From: a virus
Reading direction: 5' to 3' (one strand)
IMG/VR virus record: IMGVR_UViG_3300031673_000082
Span: 1 to 49,605 of that record
Length of the DNA stretch: 49,605 nt
The position numbers were made by a program, and so were the translations under genes. Below are positions 22,558 to 31,751 of this stretch, piece after piece. Numbering within the stretch: the stretch's first letter is position 1; the number at the start of each line of letters is the position of its first letter. The notes beneath the pieces are model-generated. The model was given only the letters and a program-made list of their open reading frames with translations, was not told where the DNA came from and did not search any database.

Positions 22558-23407
22558 CATAACCGCAGAAGCCGTACCGACTGGCGGAGCAATATTTCTT
22601 CAAATAGAAGCTACCGCACCATATACATTATCCCGTAGTGCGGATGGTGGACAGACGTGGACGGTTCTGGATACGACGAATGCACCGATACTTCCACAGG
22701 GCAGAGATCAACCTGTAGTTTGGATTGATGTGGGAGATGCCAATCCTACATTTTTGGATTTCTCTACCAGTTACACTTATGAGATTTCCGATGTAAATGG
22801 TACCGCCGTGAGCGCTGGGATTATCCCCGCAGCGCAAGTGGAAGTCTATTCGGATAATATGACTTACATGATGGTGAGACTGATTCAAGGGGCTGCACAA
22901 GGATTGGTTTTGGAGAATAAAAACTGGCAGAGGCCAAGCGTTGTTCAGGCCATGCCATTGGACCGAGTAACGGTAAAGTTTCCCCTTATTACCATCAATC
23001 TTGATCTTGTGCAGCAAGACAACGCGCCCATTGGCCGGAACGTGCCGAACACGATAACAAACCAGTGGACCATCCCCGGATTGGCGCACAGGAGATATTC
23101 CATCCACGTCCTAACTCAAACTGTGGCGGAAAGAGATTTTTATCATAATGTGATTATCGGATTGGTGTGTTCTGTAATGAACAACGCCTTTAGCCAGTTT
23201 GGCATCAATATGGATACATCCTATTCATATCAGGCCGTCCAAGGGCAAGAAGTTTCAAGAGATAGCGCTCCCGGATTCTATTATTCACAGATCATGTTTG
23301 ATATGACCGGGCCACAAAACATCAATGTAGTGACCACATATCCGATACCGCAGAATGTCATATTTCAAGACAACCCCACAGGGTATGTCCCAGTGGTTGT
23401 GGGATAG
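22550..23407 (+). CDS. putative tail terminator/tail-completion protein, 285 aa
   Basis: Residues 1-95 look like an Ig/FN3-type beta domain (APYTLSRSADGGQTWTVLDT). Residues about 130-285 resemble a tail-terminator fold: FPLITINLDLVQQDNAPIGR, then YSIHVLTQTVAERDFYHNVI, a helix and a closing strand region. It lies directly upstream of the sheath gene, the expected position. The stop codon (23405-23407) lies inside the duplicated promoter element, so transcription of the tail operon starts at the very end of this gene. Confidence 0.6.
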   Translation: MPSITAEAVPTGGAIFLQIEATAPYTLSRSADGGQTWTVLDTTNAPILPQGRDQPVVWIDVGDANPTFLDFSTSYTYEISDVNGTAVSAGIIPAAQVEVYSDNMTYMMVRLIQGAAQGLVLENKNWQRPSVVQAMPLDRVTVKFPLITINLDLVQQDNAPIGRNVPNTITNQWTIPGLAHRRYSIHVLTQTVAERDFYHNVIIGLVCSVMNNAFSQFGINMDTSYSYQAVQGQEVSRDSAPGFYYSQIMFDMTGPQNINVVTTYPIPQNVIFQDNPTGYVPVVVG

Positions 23408-23454
23408 ACAAAAATCTTTTTTTCGGACTATATAACCATATAGGAAACTATATG
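23403..23454 (+). promoter_or_regulatory. 38-bp duplicated promoter element, copy 2, with leader hairpin
   Basis: Bases 23403-23440 equal 10682-10719 exactly, including TAGACA-N18-TATATA. The element overlaps the previous stop codon. Immediately after the -10 region a perfect hairpin, CATATAG-GAAA-CTATATG (23437-23454), would sit at the 5' end of the transcript and may protect the sheath mRNA; copy 1 has only an imperfect version. A CTGGAG ribosome binding site follows before the sheath ATG at 23468. Confidence 0.7.
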
Positions 23455-23467
23455 CCTGGAGCATGTC

Positions 23468-25264
23468 ATGCCAAATCCGAATATAACTTATCAGGGCCAA
23501 ACGCTGGTCATCCCAGGCGTTTATTATGCTGACAATGTTTCCGCTGTTCAGGCTTCGCCTTCGCAGACTTCGCAGCCTTTGCTGTTTATTTGCGAGTCCT
23601 ACGGCGGCGTTCCGCAGACACCATATTCTTTTTTCAACCCGCAACAGATTTATTCATTCCTGCGCGGGAGTCCAGCCGCGCAACTGGTACAATTCTTGTA
23701 TAACGGCTCAAATCAGTTAAATGGAGCGCAGCAAGTTATTGTTATCGGCGTAAACCCGTCTACACAATCGTCCGCAAACATTGTTTCTTCTGGCGGCACG
23801 GTACTTATAAACATGCAGTCTGCGCAGTATGGAGCGCCATCTAATCTTCTGACGTATAGCGTTGCGGCTGGCAATGTGACTCCCGGTATCAATCTGACGC
23901 TGAATGACGGTTATGCACAGACTTCCGCACAAGGTCAGAATCTTGGCGTTCCGTTTGCGCTTGCATATACCGGCACTGCCACGGGCAGCGTAAATTATAC
24001 TGTTTCCGGCTCCGCTGGTGTAGCAACCAACTTCATTGTTTCCAGCCCGAACACTGGCGAGAGCTTCAATTTGCCGCTTGGGCCTTCTACCTATCCAAAC
24101 GTGCAGTCTATCGTTAGCTTCCTGAATGGTAGTGGCTACTATAGCGCGTATGCCGTATCGGAAAGCACGCTGACATCCACCTCTTTGGATATCACGTCCG
24201 CCCCCGTAACGCTGCCGCCGCCAACTGTGGCTTCTGGCCTAAAGACGTATACCTACGAAAATGCCACGGCTATTCTTGGGGACGTTGTTTATTGGTTGAA
24301 TACATATTCCGGAATGGCTACGGGAACGGTTGCTTCTGGTGTTGTTTCCAGTTCTTCGCTTGTCATTAGCCCAGTTACGGCACAAGGGTTTAGTGGCGCG
24401 TCCAATGGGACCACATCGCTTTCCGATTACGAGCAGGCACTGAACAGCACAATCAATACTCGTGTGTCCGTGTCTTTCGCCGACACTACGGCATTGGGTG
24501 TTCCTAATGCTGGTGTTGCTAACGCCGTTTATAGCAGCCAAGTGGCCCAAGGCAATCCTCGGCGCTTCGTGACGGGTTCCAATCTCGGCGATACCGTAAC
24601 GATTGCCGCACAAACGGCCCGTTCGTATAACGCTCTTCAGGCAACCTATGTCTATCCTGGTATCTATGCCAATAGCGTGATTACCGGTCAGAATACGCTG
24701 TTTAGCGGGCTGTACACGGCGGCTTGCGTGGCTGGCATGATGGCCGGAAATTCTCCGTGGATTCCGTTGACCAACAAAAGCATTAACGCTACCGCGATGG
24801 AAACTACGCTGCAAATTTCTGACGTGAATACGCTTCAGCAAGCAGGTGTCATGCCGGTATGGATTTCGCCCATTACGCAAGTTCCAACCATTATTTCTGA
24901 CCTGACTACATGGCAGAATGACAGCAATCCTGAAAATATCTTTAATCAGCAAGTGGCAGAACGGCAGGCTCTCGAAAATGCCATGATTCAGGGATTGCAG
25001 CCGTATGTTGGGACTCCGGTTGCAGCCAGTCCTAAAGTGCAGGGAATGGTGCTGAATGCGGCGAAGCGGATTCTGAACCAGAATACCTACACGGATCAGT
25101 CTGGCGGGATAATTTCTTCGTGGAATCCCAAAACACTGACCGCTGTTTATACGGGTGCTACGCAATCGTGGTATGTTTCCGTGGACGTGGTTCTTGTCGG
25201 ACAAGCTCGGTTTATTACAGTAATGGCTAACATCCAGCCGTTGAATCTCTCGCTGGCTGCATAA
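23468..25264 (+). CDS. tail sheath protein, 598 aa
   Basis: Contractile sheath subunit. The N-terminus (LVIPGVYYADNVSAV) has the PGVY pattern of sheath proteins. The central Ser/Thr/Gly-rich part is a surface insertion. The C-terminal domain, with ANIVSS-like strands replaced here by ALENAMIQGLQPYVGTPVAA, MVLNAAKRILNQ and a last strand WYVSVDVVLVGQARFITVMA, fits the conserved polymerisation domain. It is followed after 15 bases by the tube gene, the standard order. Driven by the promoter at 23403. Confidence 0.87.
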   Translation: MPNPNITYQGQTLVIPGVYYADNVSAVQASPSQTSQPLLFICESYGGVPQTPYSFFNPQQIYSFLRGSPAAQLVQFLYNGSNQLNGAQQVIVIGVNPSTQSSANIVSSGGTVLINMQSAQYGAPSNLLTYSVAAGNVTPGINLTLNDGYAQTSAQGQNLGVPFALAYTGTATGSVNYTVSGSAGVATNFIVSSPNTGESFNLPLGPSTYPNVQSIVSFLNGSGYYSAYAVSESTLTSTSLDITSAPVTLPPPTVASGLKTYTYENATAILGDVVYWLNTYSGMATGTVASGVVSSSSLVISPVTAQGFSGASNGTTSLSDYEQALNSTINTRVSVSFADTTALGVPNAGVANAVYSSQVAQGNPRRFVTGSNLGDTVTIAAQTARSYNALQATYVYPGIYANSVITGQNTLFSGLYTAACVAGMMAGNSPWIPLTNKSINATAMETTLQISDVNTLQQAGVMPVWISPITQVPTIISDLTTWQNDSNPENIFNQQVAERQALENAMIQGLQPYVGTPVAASPKVQGMVLNAAKRILNQNTYTDQSGGIISSWNPKTLTAVYTGATQSWYVSVDVVLVGQARFITVMANIQPLNLSLAA

Positions 25265-25279
25265 AGATAGGAGTCTGAC

Positions 25280-25774
25280 ATGCCCGGTTATAATGCAACT
25301 CAGCTTGAGTACAATGTAAAGAACGCGAACCTTGTTCAGGTGATGCTTGGCGACGCAGTGGTTGCCTATGCACAGACCACTAACCCTACACTGGACTTTG
25401 GCGCGGAGCAGCTATACGGTATTGGCAGCGCCAACCCGCAAGAAGTCCAGCAGCTTCGTTTGAGCCCCCAGATTACACTGGATGCTTTTGAGCTAACGCA
25501 GAAAGGCTTGACGGTTCTTGGTATGCCTGCAACGTATGCACAGGTGCTGGCCAATAACCAGTTCGACATACATTTGATGGGCGCTGACGGAACTACTTAC
25601 AACACCTATGTAGGCTGCGTATGTTCTTCGTTTGCACAGAATATTTCTACCAACCAGCCCATTACTGATTCTCTGGTGTTCTTGGCTATGGATATTCTGG
25701 ACCAGACTGGCGTATCTATTATGCAGGGCCAGAACGCTTATGCCACTGGATTTTTGACGGGCATCAATGCGTAG
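25280..25774 (+). CDS. tail tube protein, 164 aa
   Basis: Inner tube subunit, one gene after the sheath, of the usual size. Beta-rich with LVQVMLGDAVVAYAQTTNPT, a central helix FELTQKGLTVLGMPATYAQV and a C-terminal strand region ITDSLVFLAMDILDQTG. It polymerises around the tape measure to form the DNA channel. Has its own TAGGAG ribosome binding site and is probably the most highly translated gene of this operon besides the sheath. Confidence 0.85.
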   Translation: MPGYNATQLEYNVKNANLVQVMLGDAVVAYAQTTNPTLDFGAEQLYGIGSANPQEVQQLRLSPQITLDAFELTQKGLTVLGMPATYAQVLANNQFDIHLMGADGTTYNTYVGCVCSSFAQNISTNQPITDSLVFLAMDILDQTGVSIMQGQNAYATGFLTGINA

Positions 25775-25813
25775 GTTATGATGTCACGGAGTGGTTTCCT
25801 TTGGAGGTAATCC

Positions 25814-26188
25814 GTGGCTGATTCAAACTTGTTCAAGGACGAAATAACTGTCCATCATGATGGAAAGTCTTATACTTTCCGTATCCCTTCTCCTCGCGAC
25901 ATGGCTCGCGCTGGCATTCTTGCCAGAAATCTACGCATGGAAGATGACCCGGACAGCGGAGGATCGGCGGACGGCCTTGATCCGCTGACCGACAATCTCT
26001 ATTTTGCGATGGCCTATTTCAAGGCGTGTTATTTGCGCGGCGACAATAATTGGGTACACACTCCGAATGAGGATGGGGTTCCGGTAATAGAGCCAAAAGC
26101 GTGGGAACCAGATGCTCCGGTTCTGACCGTTTTTGAACTCTTTACCGACGAACTTACGCGATTTCGAGAAGGAAGGCATACCAACTGA
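25814..26188 (+). CDS. tail assembly chaperone (first frame), 124 aa
   Basis: GTG start with GGAGG site. Acidic small protein starting DEITVHHDGKSYTFRIPSPR, located between tube and tape measure, the position of tape-measure chaperones in most tailed phages. The second frame begins to be open at 26127 inside this gene and continues into the next gene; a +1 shift at TTT-CGA (26162-26167) would join them as in the G/GT chaperones of other phages. Confidence 0.7.
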   Translation: MADSNLFKDEITVHHDGKSYTFRIPSPRDMARAGILARNLRMEDDPDSGGSADGLDPLTDNLYFAMAYFKACYLRGDNNWVHTPNEDGVPVIEPKAWEPDAPVLTVFELFTDELTRFREGRHTN

Positions 26189-26486
26189 AACGGAAAACGC
26201 CCAAAGAATCTGGAGGGTATCCCAGATGCTTGGCGTAAGTCCGTTTGATGAATCCGTCTTGTCGTTGTCCAATGCAAGACTTGATTTCATCATGGATATG
26301 TTTTCCAAGGACAATCCAAAGACTTGGAAGTTCCATAAAACGCAAGAGCAGAAACAAAACAGGCTCAAGATTGGCGTTGAATGGGACAATGTTTTGGATG
26401 GCGTAGAATATCGCAAATTTGTAAAAACTGGATACCAGCGTTATATTCTGGGTAAGAAGAAGGCGGTTGAAAGGGCAGGCAAATGA
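26133..26486 (+). CDS. tail assembly chaperone (second frame, possible frameshift extension), up to 117 aa
   Basis: Basic, helical protein (NLRDFEKEGIPTETENAQRI; later DNPKTWKFHKTQEQKQNRLK) that ends in a Lys-rich tail overlapping the tape-measure start by 4 bases. There is no ATG until 26226, which has GGAGGG eight bases upstream; the coordinate 26133 is a TTG. So either translation starts internally at 26226 (86 aa) or the segment is reached from the upstream gene by a +1 shift. The segment between 26133 and 26226 looks like genuine protein, favouring the frameshift, but both are possible. Confidence 0.6.
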   Translation: MNSLPTNLRDFEKEGIPTETENAQRIWRVSQMLGVSPFDESVLSLSNARLDFIMDMFSKDNPKTWKFHKTQEQKQNRLKIGVEWDNVLDGVEYRKFVKTGYQRYILGKKKAVERAGK

Positions 26487-28885
26487 ATAATCCGCTGATT
26501 AGATTCCATGCTGGCACGGCAGGTGGCCAATCTGCACTTGGTGGCTATTGGAATAACTTCTTAAAAAACCCTTCTTTTCAAACGGGAGCCGTGTTTAATC
26601 AGGCTCTCTATTCTCGTTTGCCTTCCGAGAAAAATTTCATCAATCTTGGTGCGGCCAATACCAACGTCCAAGCGCAAGCACCCAATATGCGGCAACGGAT
26701 TGCAGGGGGCCGTGGAGGTGTTCTGCCTCCCGCTGGCGGTGGTGGCGGCATGGGATCGTGCTGCCAACAGCTTGTAGGCATAGGCAACGCGCAGCTACAG
26801 GCACTTAACCGTATTTCTGAGCTTCTGTCAAAAGGCGGCGGTACGAAAACGGCGCAACGTGCGGAAGATGCGGGGATGCGCTCTCGTGTACAGACGGAAT
26901 CCGTGCAAGAAGGCCAGAGTCGTACACAGCAAAACCAAGAAAGACAACGTGCAATTCGGACAAGGAGGTCAGTAATAGCTGGGGCAATAGGTCGCCATCT
27001 TCCTATTACATCCAGAGTCCACCGTGCGGTACGCGCATTTTCTGGTCTTGGCGGGATAGGAGAAGATATGGGAGTATTAGGCGCCGCTGACGAGGCGCTT
27101 GCCCCAAGTCCAATCATGGAAGTGGCTGGAATTGCAGCCATTGGCGGTGCATTAACCTATGAAGCAGCCAAGAAATATTACCGCGCTTCGCAGCCGTGGA
27201 TAAAGTCGCTACGATCTTCCGCACAGCTTTCAATGCTGACGGGAACTGGAACCAATCAGATATTGAAGGACTTCTACACCAATAGGCGTCTTGGTGCTCT
27301 GGGCGCAGGTGCGCTTCCTCAGTGGATGAGTGACTTGGGATATACCGGGCAGACAGCGCTAGGGCTATCTTCGGCTATAGGACTCCCGTATAAATCCGCT
27401 GGTATGGCAAAGACCATCATGCAGAAGTTCGGACGGGCTTCTTATATCGGAGGAATGCCATTAAATGATATAGGCGCAATGGTAGGATATGCTGGCAATA
27501 CTGGCGCGGTAAAAGAAAATCAGCAATCAGTCGTAAAGTATTTGCATACTTTTCAGAATGCGTTGAAAGGTGCCGCTCAACAGGGCATCGGAGTAGCTAC
27601 CACTTTCCGCAATCTGAATAATACGGTTCATTATCTGCAAGGTCTTGGACCGGGCACGTCTACGAGTGCGGACATTCGTTGGTTTAGCAGATTGCAGAAA
27701 ACTCCGTTCGCAAATATGCGAACTGGAACGGCTCAACTGTCCATGGCGCAACATATTTCCCATGCCATGATGAATCCTACGGGAATGATGTACACGCTTC
27801 TCGGGACTCAGGTTATGCAGGCGGCTGGTGGAAAATTGCCTACTACTTCGGCTGGATGGTCATCCGTCATTCAAAAGCTCGGATTCAAGAAGCCGCAATC
27901 GTTCAAAGCCATGGCTCCATATCTAAATCGTATGGGCAAAGGCGGCAACGCCATGGGGGCGTATGCCTATTTGTTTGAAATGCTATCTGGTCAGCCCGGA
28001 GCCATTTTGAAAATGACCACGAAAGCCGCCCAAGAAACGGTAGGGAAGGGATACGCTCCATTCGCCGTAGGGAAACTTCTTGGCATAAAGCCTTATGAAG
28101 CCATTGCAGACATGGCGGCTGTCAAGTCTGGTAAAAAACCTCCGTACCCAATCGCTAGCATGGGTCCATCCAAGGGAGCGATAACTAGCCAAGTCCGCCA
28201 AGGATACATGATAGATACAACCGCAGCGTCATTTACCATCAAGGCAAGCGAGGTTGTGTTCCGCATTCCGAACAATGTTATTAATGCAGCCAAGGGCACA
28301 GGAAAAACATTGTCGCCAGCAATTAGCGATATAAGTAAATTTTTCTTTTCAAAACAAGGTATGGTTCTCCCGCTGAAAAAACTGCATCAATATGAACACG
28401 AAGCTGCGAAGAAATACGGTGTTCCATATAGCATGATAAAATCTGTACAGACGGCAGAAAACGCGCCGAGAAATGTTATGAAAGTATCAAAGACTGGCGC
28501 TATCGGATTGATGCAAATTGAGCCGGGAACATGGAACTCTCTTGGAATGGCAAAGGGGCCATACTCTGCTAGCGAAAACATCAAAGGCGGAGCTAAATAT
28601 CTGCGAATGATGCTTGAAAAATCGCATGGCCATCTTGGTATGGCATTGCGCATGTATAATGCTGGTCCGAATAAAGATTATGCTGGTCTGCATACTCCTG
28701 GCGTTGATGCTTATGTCCATAAAATTGAGAGTGAAATGGGCCTTAATCCTGCACAGAGCCATGTATATAACTTCTCTACCCATACATTCTCCATCCCTGC
28801 AAGCCCCGTACACGGAAGCGGCACACTGGGACACCCAGTCCAAGGCGCTGTTACGCCAAATCATAATGGAGCGCGGAATACCTAA
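26483..28885 (+). CDS. tape measure protein with C-terminal lytic transglycosylase domain, 800 aa
   Basis: Longest gene between chaperones and baseplate genes, which is the place of the tape measure that sets tail length. The N-terminal 250 residues are Gly/Gln-rich; the middle is hydrophobic-helical. From about 627, YEHEAAKKYGVPYSMIKSVQ starts an SLT (soluble lytic transglycosylase) domain: catalytic Glu at about 658 (TAEN), GAIGLMQIEPGTW, then LGMALRMYNAGPN. Such domains cut peptidoglycan as the tube passes the cell wall. Overlaps the next gene by one base. Confidence 0.85.
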   Translation: MNNPLIRFHAGTAGGQSALGGYWNNFLKNPSFQTGAVFNQALYSRLPSEKNFINLGAANTNVQAQAPNMRQRIAGGRGGVLPPAGGGGGMGSCCQQLVGIGNAQLQALNRISELLSKGGGTKTAQRAEDAGMRSRVQTESVQEGQSRTQQNQERQRAIRTRRSVIAGAIGRHLPITSRVHRAVRAFSGLGGIGEDMGVLGAADEALAPSPIMEVAGIAAIGGALTYEAAKKYYRASQPWIKSLRSSAQLSMLTGTGTNQILKDFYTNRRLGALGAGALPQWMSDLGYTGQTALGLSSAIGLPYKSAGMAKTIMQKFGRASYIGGMPLNDIGAMVGYAGNTGAVKENQQSVVKYLHTFQNALKGAAQQGIGVATTFRNLNNTVHYLQGLGPGTSTSADIRWFSRLQKTPFANMRTGTAQLSMAQHISHAMMNPTGMMYTLLGTQVMQAAGGKLPTTSAGWSSVIQKLGFKKPQSFKAMAPYLNRMGKGGNAMGAYAYLFEMLSGQPGAILKMTTKAAQETVGKGYAPFAVGKLLGIKPYEAIADMAAVKSGKKPPYPIASMGPSKGAITSQVRQGYMIDTTAASFTIKASEVVFRIPNNVINAAKGTGKTLSPAISDISKFFFSKQGMVLPLKKLHQYEHEAAKKYGVPYSMIKSVQTAENAPRNVMKVSKTGAIGLMQIEPGTWNSLGMAKGPYSASENIKGGAKYLRMMLEKSHGHLGMALRMYNAGPNKDYAGLHTPGVDAYVHKIESEMGLNPAQSHVYNFSTHTFSIPASPVHGSGTLGHPVQGAVTPNHNGARNT

Positions 28886-30585
28886 TGGCGAACCAGATTA
28901 CAGCAACACCTGAATGTGAGGTGATAATTTACCCGTTCTTCGGTGGGAAATACTTCCTGAATGGTAGTAACGGGCGTCTATTGCGGGTATTGACAAACAA
29001 GAATATCCGCAATGCAACAGGTGGACATTTCCGCGTTGTATTGGCTCCGGGTGGACCAAAAGGAACTGACGATCCAGTAACATGGACTTCCGTTCTCGTG
29101 CCTAACTCCTTAGTCATTATTCGCATGGGGCGTGGGCAATATCGGGAAACCGTCATGATTGGAGTCGTGACAGGATGCGCGGAAACACAAGAATGGCAGA
29201 CTGGACGGAGCGCTGGCCGCAGCATATTAGTGGAAGGTCAAGACTTCACACGGTTCCTGACGAACTATAGTTACTATACACTACAGGCTTTTGGGTTGTT
29301 GGCATCAAATTTGCTTGGCGGTATAGGCGGCATTCCCGGATTGCAGGGTATATCTACCGGAACACCTGCCAGCGTTGCAACGCAGTGGTACACAAAGATC
29401 ATGGCTGGCAATCAAGGCATACTTGGAAGCATCAAATGGAATATCAATGGGGCGCTTGTCAGCTTTGACCAGTTGGTTGCTTATGGATTTCAAGACTACT
29501 CAGTCAGCGGAGAAAATCTTATCCCGGTTTCCCTAAACTTCATGAACAACTCTGGATCATGGTTTGAGAAGTTTACAGACCTTTTTCCATTCCCTGTATA
29601 TGAATTTTTTGTAAACACAGCACCTGTTTCAAAATATACAACTAGTGTTCAAGTATCTTTGGGAGGTGCAACTTCCAGTGCGGGACAGACAGTAAGGGGA
29701 TATTATAACTTTGCAGACTACAATGGGCTTTCTGGAATAGTTACCAAAGGTGACAACAAATATACTCCATCCGTTCCTACCATCATCGCTCGTGTCAATC
29801 CGTTGCCATATTCTTATTATGATAACGCGACATCTTCTTGGAAGTGGAATAATACCGCATGGAACAACCTTACGACATATTCGTTAGATAGTTATTCATT
29901 TGTCAATTCAACAGTAAAATATGATGCCAATGAAGCGCGTAATTTTTATGTCTACAAGCCAAGTTTTATATTGAGCCTTCTTGGAATGAGCAATTCTAAT
30001 CTGGTATCTGCCATGGACATTTTCGGGAGCATGATAGATGGGTCGTCCATTGACCGTTTCGGATACCGACCAGAGATCATGGAAACACTATGGTTTTCCG
30101 ACCCGAAGGGCCAAGCAGCCATAAAGAATACGCAAAATGGAAAGACTACAGAAACCTTTATCAATGTAAATACAGATATTCTTTCCCGTATCGCGTCTTA
30201 TTATGAACCGACTCCTAACATGCTGATAGGGCAGCTGAGTTTTCCTCTGCGCCCAGATATTATTCCTGGAAACAGATTCCAATATCAACCGTTTAAGGAT
30301 GGCTCGAATGATTGGATGTTCTACATAGAGGGCGTTACGCATAATTGGGAATTTGGCGGACAAACGCTTACTACTCTTGATCTAGCCAGAGGGCTTGCTG
30401 TTTCTGATTATACGAATACACAACTGATGATTGAGTTGCACACTGGAACAGCGCAGAGAATTGATGGTAAACTACAAAAGGTCAATGGCCTGAAAGGATT
30501 GGTATATAACGGTCCTTCTCAGACGATTTCACAGCAATACTTATCGGCGCTACCCGGTATTTATTCTTCTTATGGAAGCTCTTAA
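28885..30585 (+). CDS. putative baseplate hub protein, 566 aa
   Basis: Follows the tape measure and precedes the spike, the usual location of the hub (gp27/gpD-type). Features: an N-terminal beta domain TSVLVPNSLVIIRMGRGQYR, VMIGVVTGCAETQEW, then ILVEGQDFTRFLTNYSYY, typical of hub cores in which the protein senses ligand-like beta barrels, and a late region WMFYIEGVTHNWEFGGQTLT, like late-control D proteins. It forms the trimeric ring at the tip of the tube. Abuts the spike gene directly. Confidence 0.72.
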   Translation: MANQITATPECEVIIYPFFGGKYFLNGSNGRLLRVLTNKNIRNATGGHFRVVLAPGGPKGTDDPVTWTSVLVPNSLVIIRMGRGQYRETVMIGVVTGCAETQEWQTGRSAGRSILVEGQDFTRFLTNYSYYTLQAFGLLASNLLGGIGGIPGLQGISTGTPASVATQWYTKIMAGNQGILGSIKWNINGALVSFDQLVAYGFQDYSVSGENLIPVSLNFMNNSGSWFEKFTDLFPFPVYEFFVNTAPVSKYTTSVQVSLGGATSSAGQTVRGYYNFADYNGLSGIVTKGDNKYTPSVPTIIARVNPLPYSYYDNATSSWKWNNTAWNNLTTYSLDSYSFVNSTVKYDANEARNFYVYKPSFILSLLGMSNSNLVSAMDIFGSMIDGSSIDRFGYRPEIMETLWFSDPKGQAAIKNTQNGKTTETFINVNTDILSRIASYYEPTPNMLIGQLSFPLRPDIIPGNRFQYQPFKDGSNDWMFYIEGVTHNWEFGGQTLTTLDLARGLAVSDYTNTQLMIELHTGTAQRIDGKLQKVNGLKGLVYNGPSQTISQQYLSALPGIYSSYGSS

Positions 30586-31527
30586 ATGCACCAAATTGCG
30601 AGCATTACTATCGGGCAGGTTGTCGGCTATATCGAAGAAGATCATGCCGTAAGCGTAGTTTTGCCTTCGTCGCAAGGGCCTGCTATCGCCGTTAAGATTT
30701 TGGAGCCATGGCTAGATGGTGTGCGCGTTTGTCAAAACCCGCTTCCGACACGCGGTACTTATGGTGTTATTGCGTTCCCGTTTGGTGATGACAGGAATGG
30801 GGTATGGCTGGGAGCCTACGCCCCAGCGCTCATGGATGCCGTCAATGCCATGAATGACCCATTTCAAGAATACAAAGCTTACGGTAGCAACGTATATTCT
30901 CTTTTGGATGGCGCAGCGAATTTTCTATGGAGTCATCCCTCGGTAACTTCTCAATCTCCGGGTGGAACTTATTTCTACGTCAACCAAGATGGGCAGAAGC
31001 CAGCCACTTATAGGCATGTGGTAGACGGCCAGACGCAAGAACGCCAGCGCGTGCCGGTTACGGACGCTGAAAGAACGCCTACTCAACCAAGCCCGTATGT
31101 CGGCATACAGCACGCTTCCGGTTCCAGTGCTCAGATTGATCCAAGTGGAAATGTAACAGTTACACTGACCGGAAACCAAACCATCACCATAGACGGGGCA
31201 CAAACAGTAAATGTGACCGGAAATATAAACGTCAATACGCAGGCTAATGCCGTCATCCATGCCGATGGCAATGCAACGGTTTCCGCCGGGGGAACAGCTA
31301 CAGTTACCGGCCCATCTGGTATTGACATGAATGTCAACAGTGGCAGTCAGGTGAATGTGAGCGCGGGAGGCGGTTCGGTTAGCGATTTCGTAGTTCTTGC
31401 CAATTTGCTTGTGTCTGCATTCAATTCCCATATACATCCCGATCCGCAAGGCGGTGATACAGGGACGCCTGTAACTCCATTAACTTCAGCCGACATCGCC
31501 TCAAACATTATCGGAGCATCCAGCTAA
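30586..31527 (+). CDS. baseplate central spike (gpV/gp5-like), 313 aa
   Basis: The puncturing spike. Residues 1-95 form an OB-fold-like domain (IGQVVGYIEEDHAVSVVLPS; GTYGVIAFPFGDDRNGVWLG). Residues about 180-265 are a beta-helix with regular VTVTLTGNQTITIDGAQTVN and NVTGNINVNTQANA repeats. The C-terminus holds HIHPDPQGGDTGTP, resembling the His-rich iron-binding tip region of spike proteins. It overlaps the next gene by one base (TAATG). Confidence 0.85.
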   Translation: MHQIASITIGQVVGYIEEDHAVSVVLPSSQGPAIAVKILEPWLDGVRVCQNPLPTRGTYGVIAFPFGDDRNGVWLGAYAPALMDAVNAMNDPFQEYKAYGSNVYSLLDGAANFLWSHPSVTSQSPGGTYFYVNQDGQKPATYRHVVDGQTQERQRVPVTDAERTPTQPSPYVGIQHASGSSAQIDPSGNVTVTLTGNQTITIDGAQTVNVTGNINVNTQANAVIHADGNATVSAGGTATVTGPSGIDMNVNSGSQVNVSAGGGSVSDFVVLANLLVSAFNSHIHPDPQGGDTGTPVTPLTSADIASNIIGASS

Positions 31528-31745
31528 TGTCTTATACATGGTTTGCAGCGCCCAATGCGGTTTCCAATAGTATTTGTCTTGTTCCATCTGGTACAGGATA
31601 TGTTTTGGCTCCGTGGTGGGGAACCGAGTACTATTGGTATAACAACGGCGCGGCAAGTGGATATGTGGTATGGAATTTGAATACAGGTCCGTTGCTGGAC
31701 GCATCCGGAAACGTATTCACGCTCGATTCTTCAAGTTTGGGATAA
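31527..31745 (+). CDS. small hypothetical virion protein, 72 aa
   Basis: No known family. Aromatic-rich and beta-predicted (SGTGYVLAPWWGTEYYWYN). Its end LLDASGNVFTLDSSSLG resembles the blade-like pattern in the next protein (SLDQNGNVYGLNGALL), so it may be a split-off or related beta unit. One-base overlap with the spike gene. Confidence 0.5.
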   Translation: MSYTWFAAPNAVSNSICLVPSGTGYVLAPWWGTEYYWYNNGAASGYVVWNLNTGPLLDASGNVFTLDSSSLG

Positions 31746-31751
31746 AAAATA

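Noticed and set aside
10528-23644. Two minus-strand frames (10528-11136 and 23285-23644) sharing the peptide YGYIVRKKDFCLS
   Set aside because: The shared peptide is just the translation of the duplicated 38-bp promoter element, not a protein family.
24239-25204. 321-aa minus-strand frame opposite the tail sheath gene
   Set aside because: Basic, Arg/Asn/His-rich shadow frame of the sheath gene without a ribosome site or family motif.
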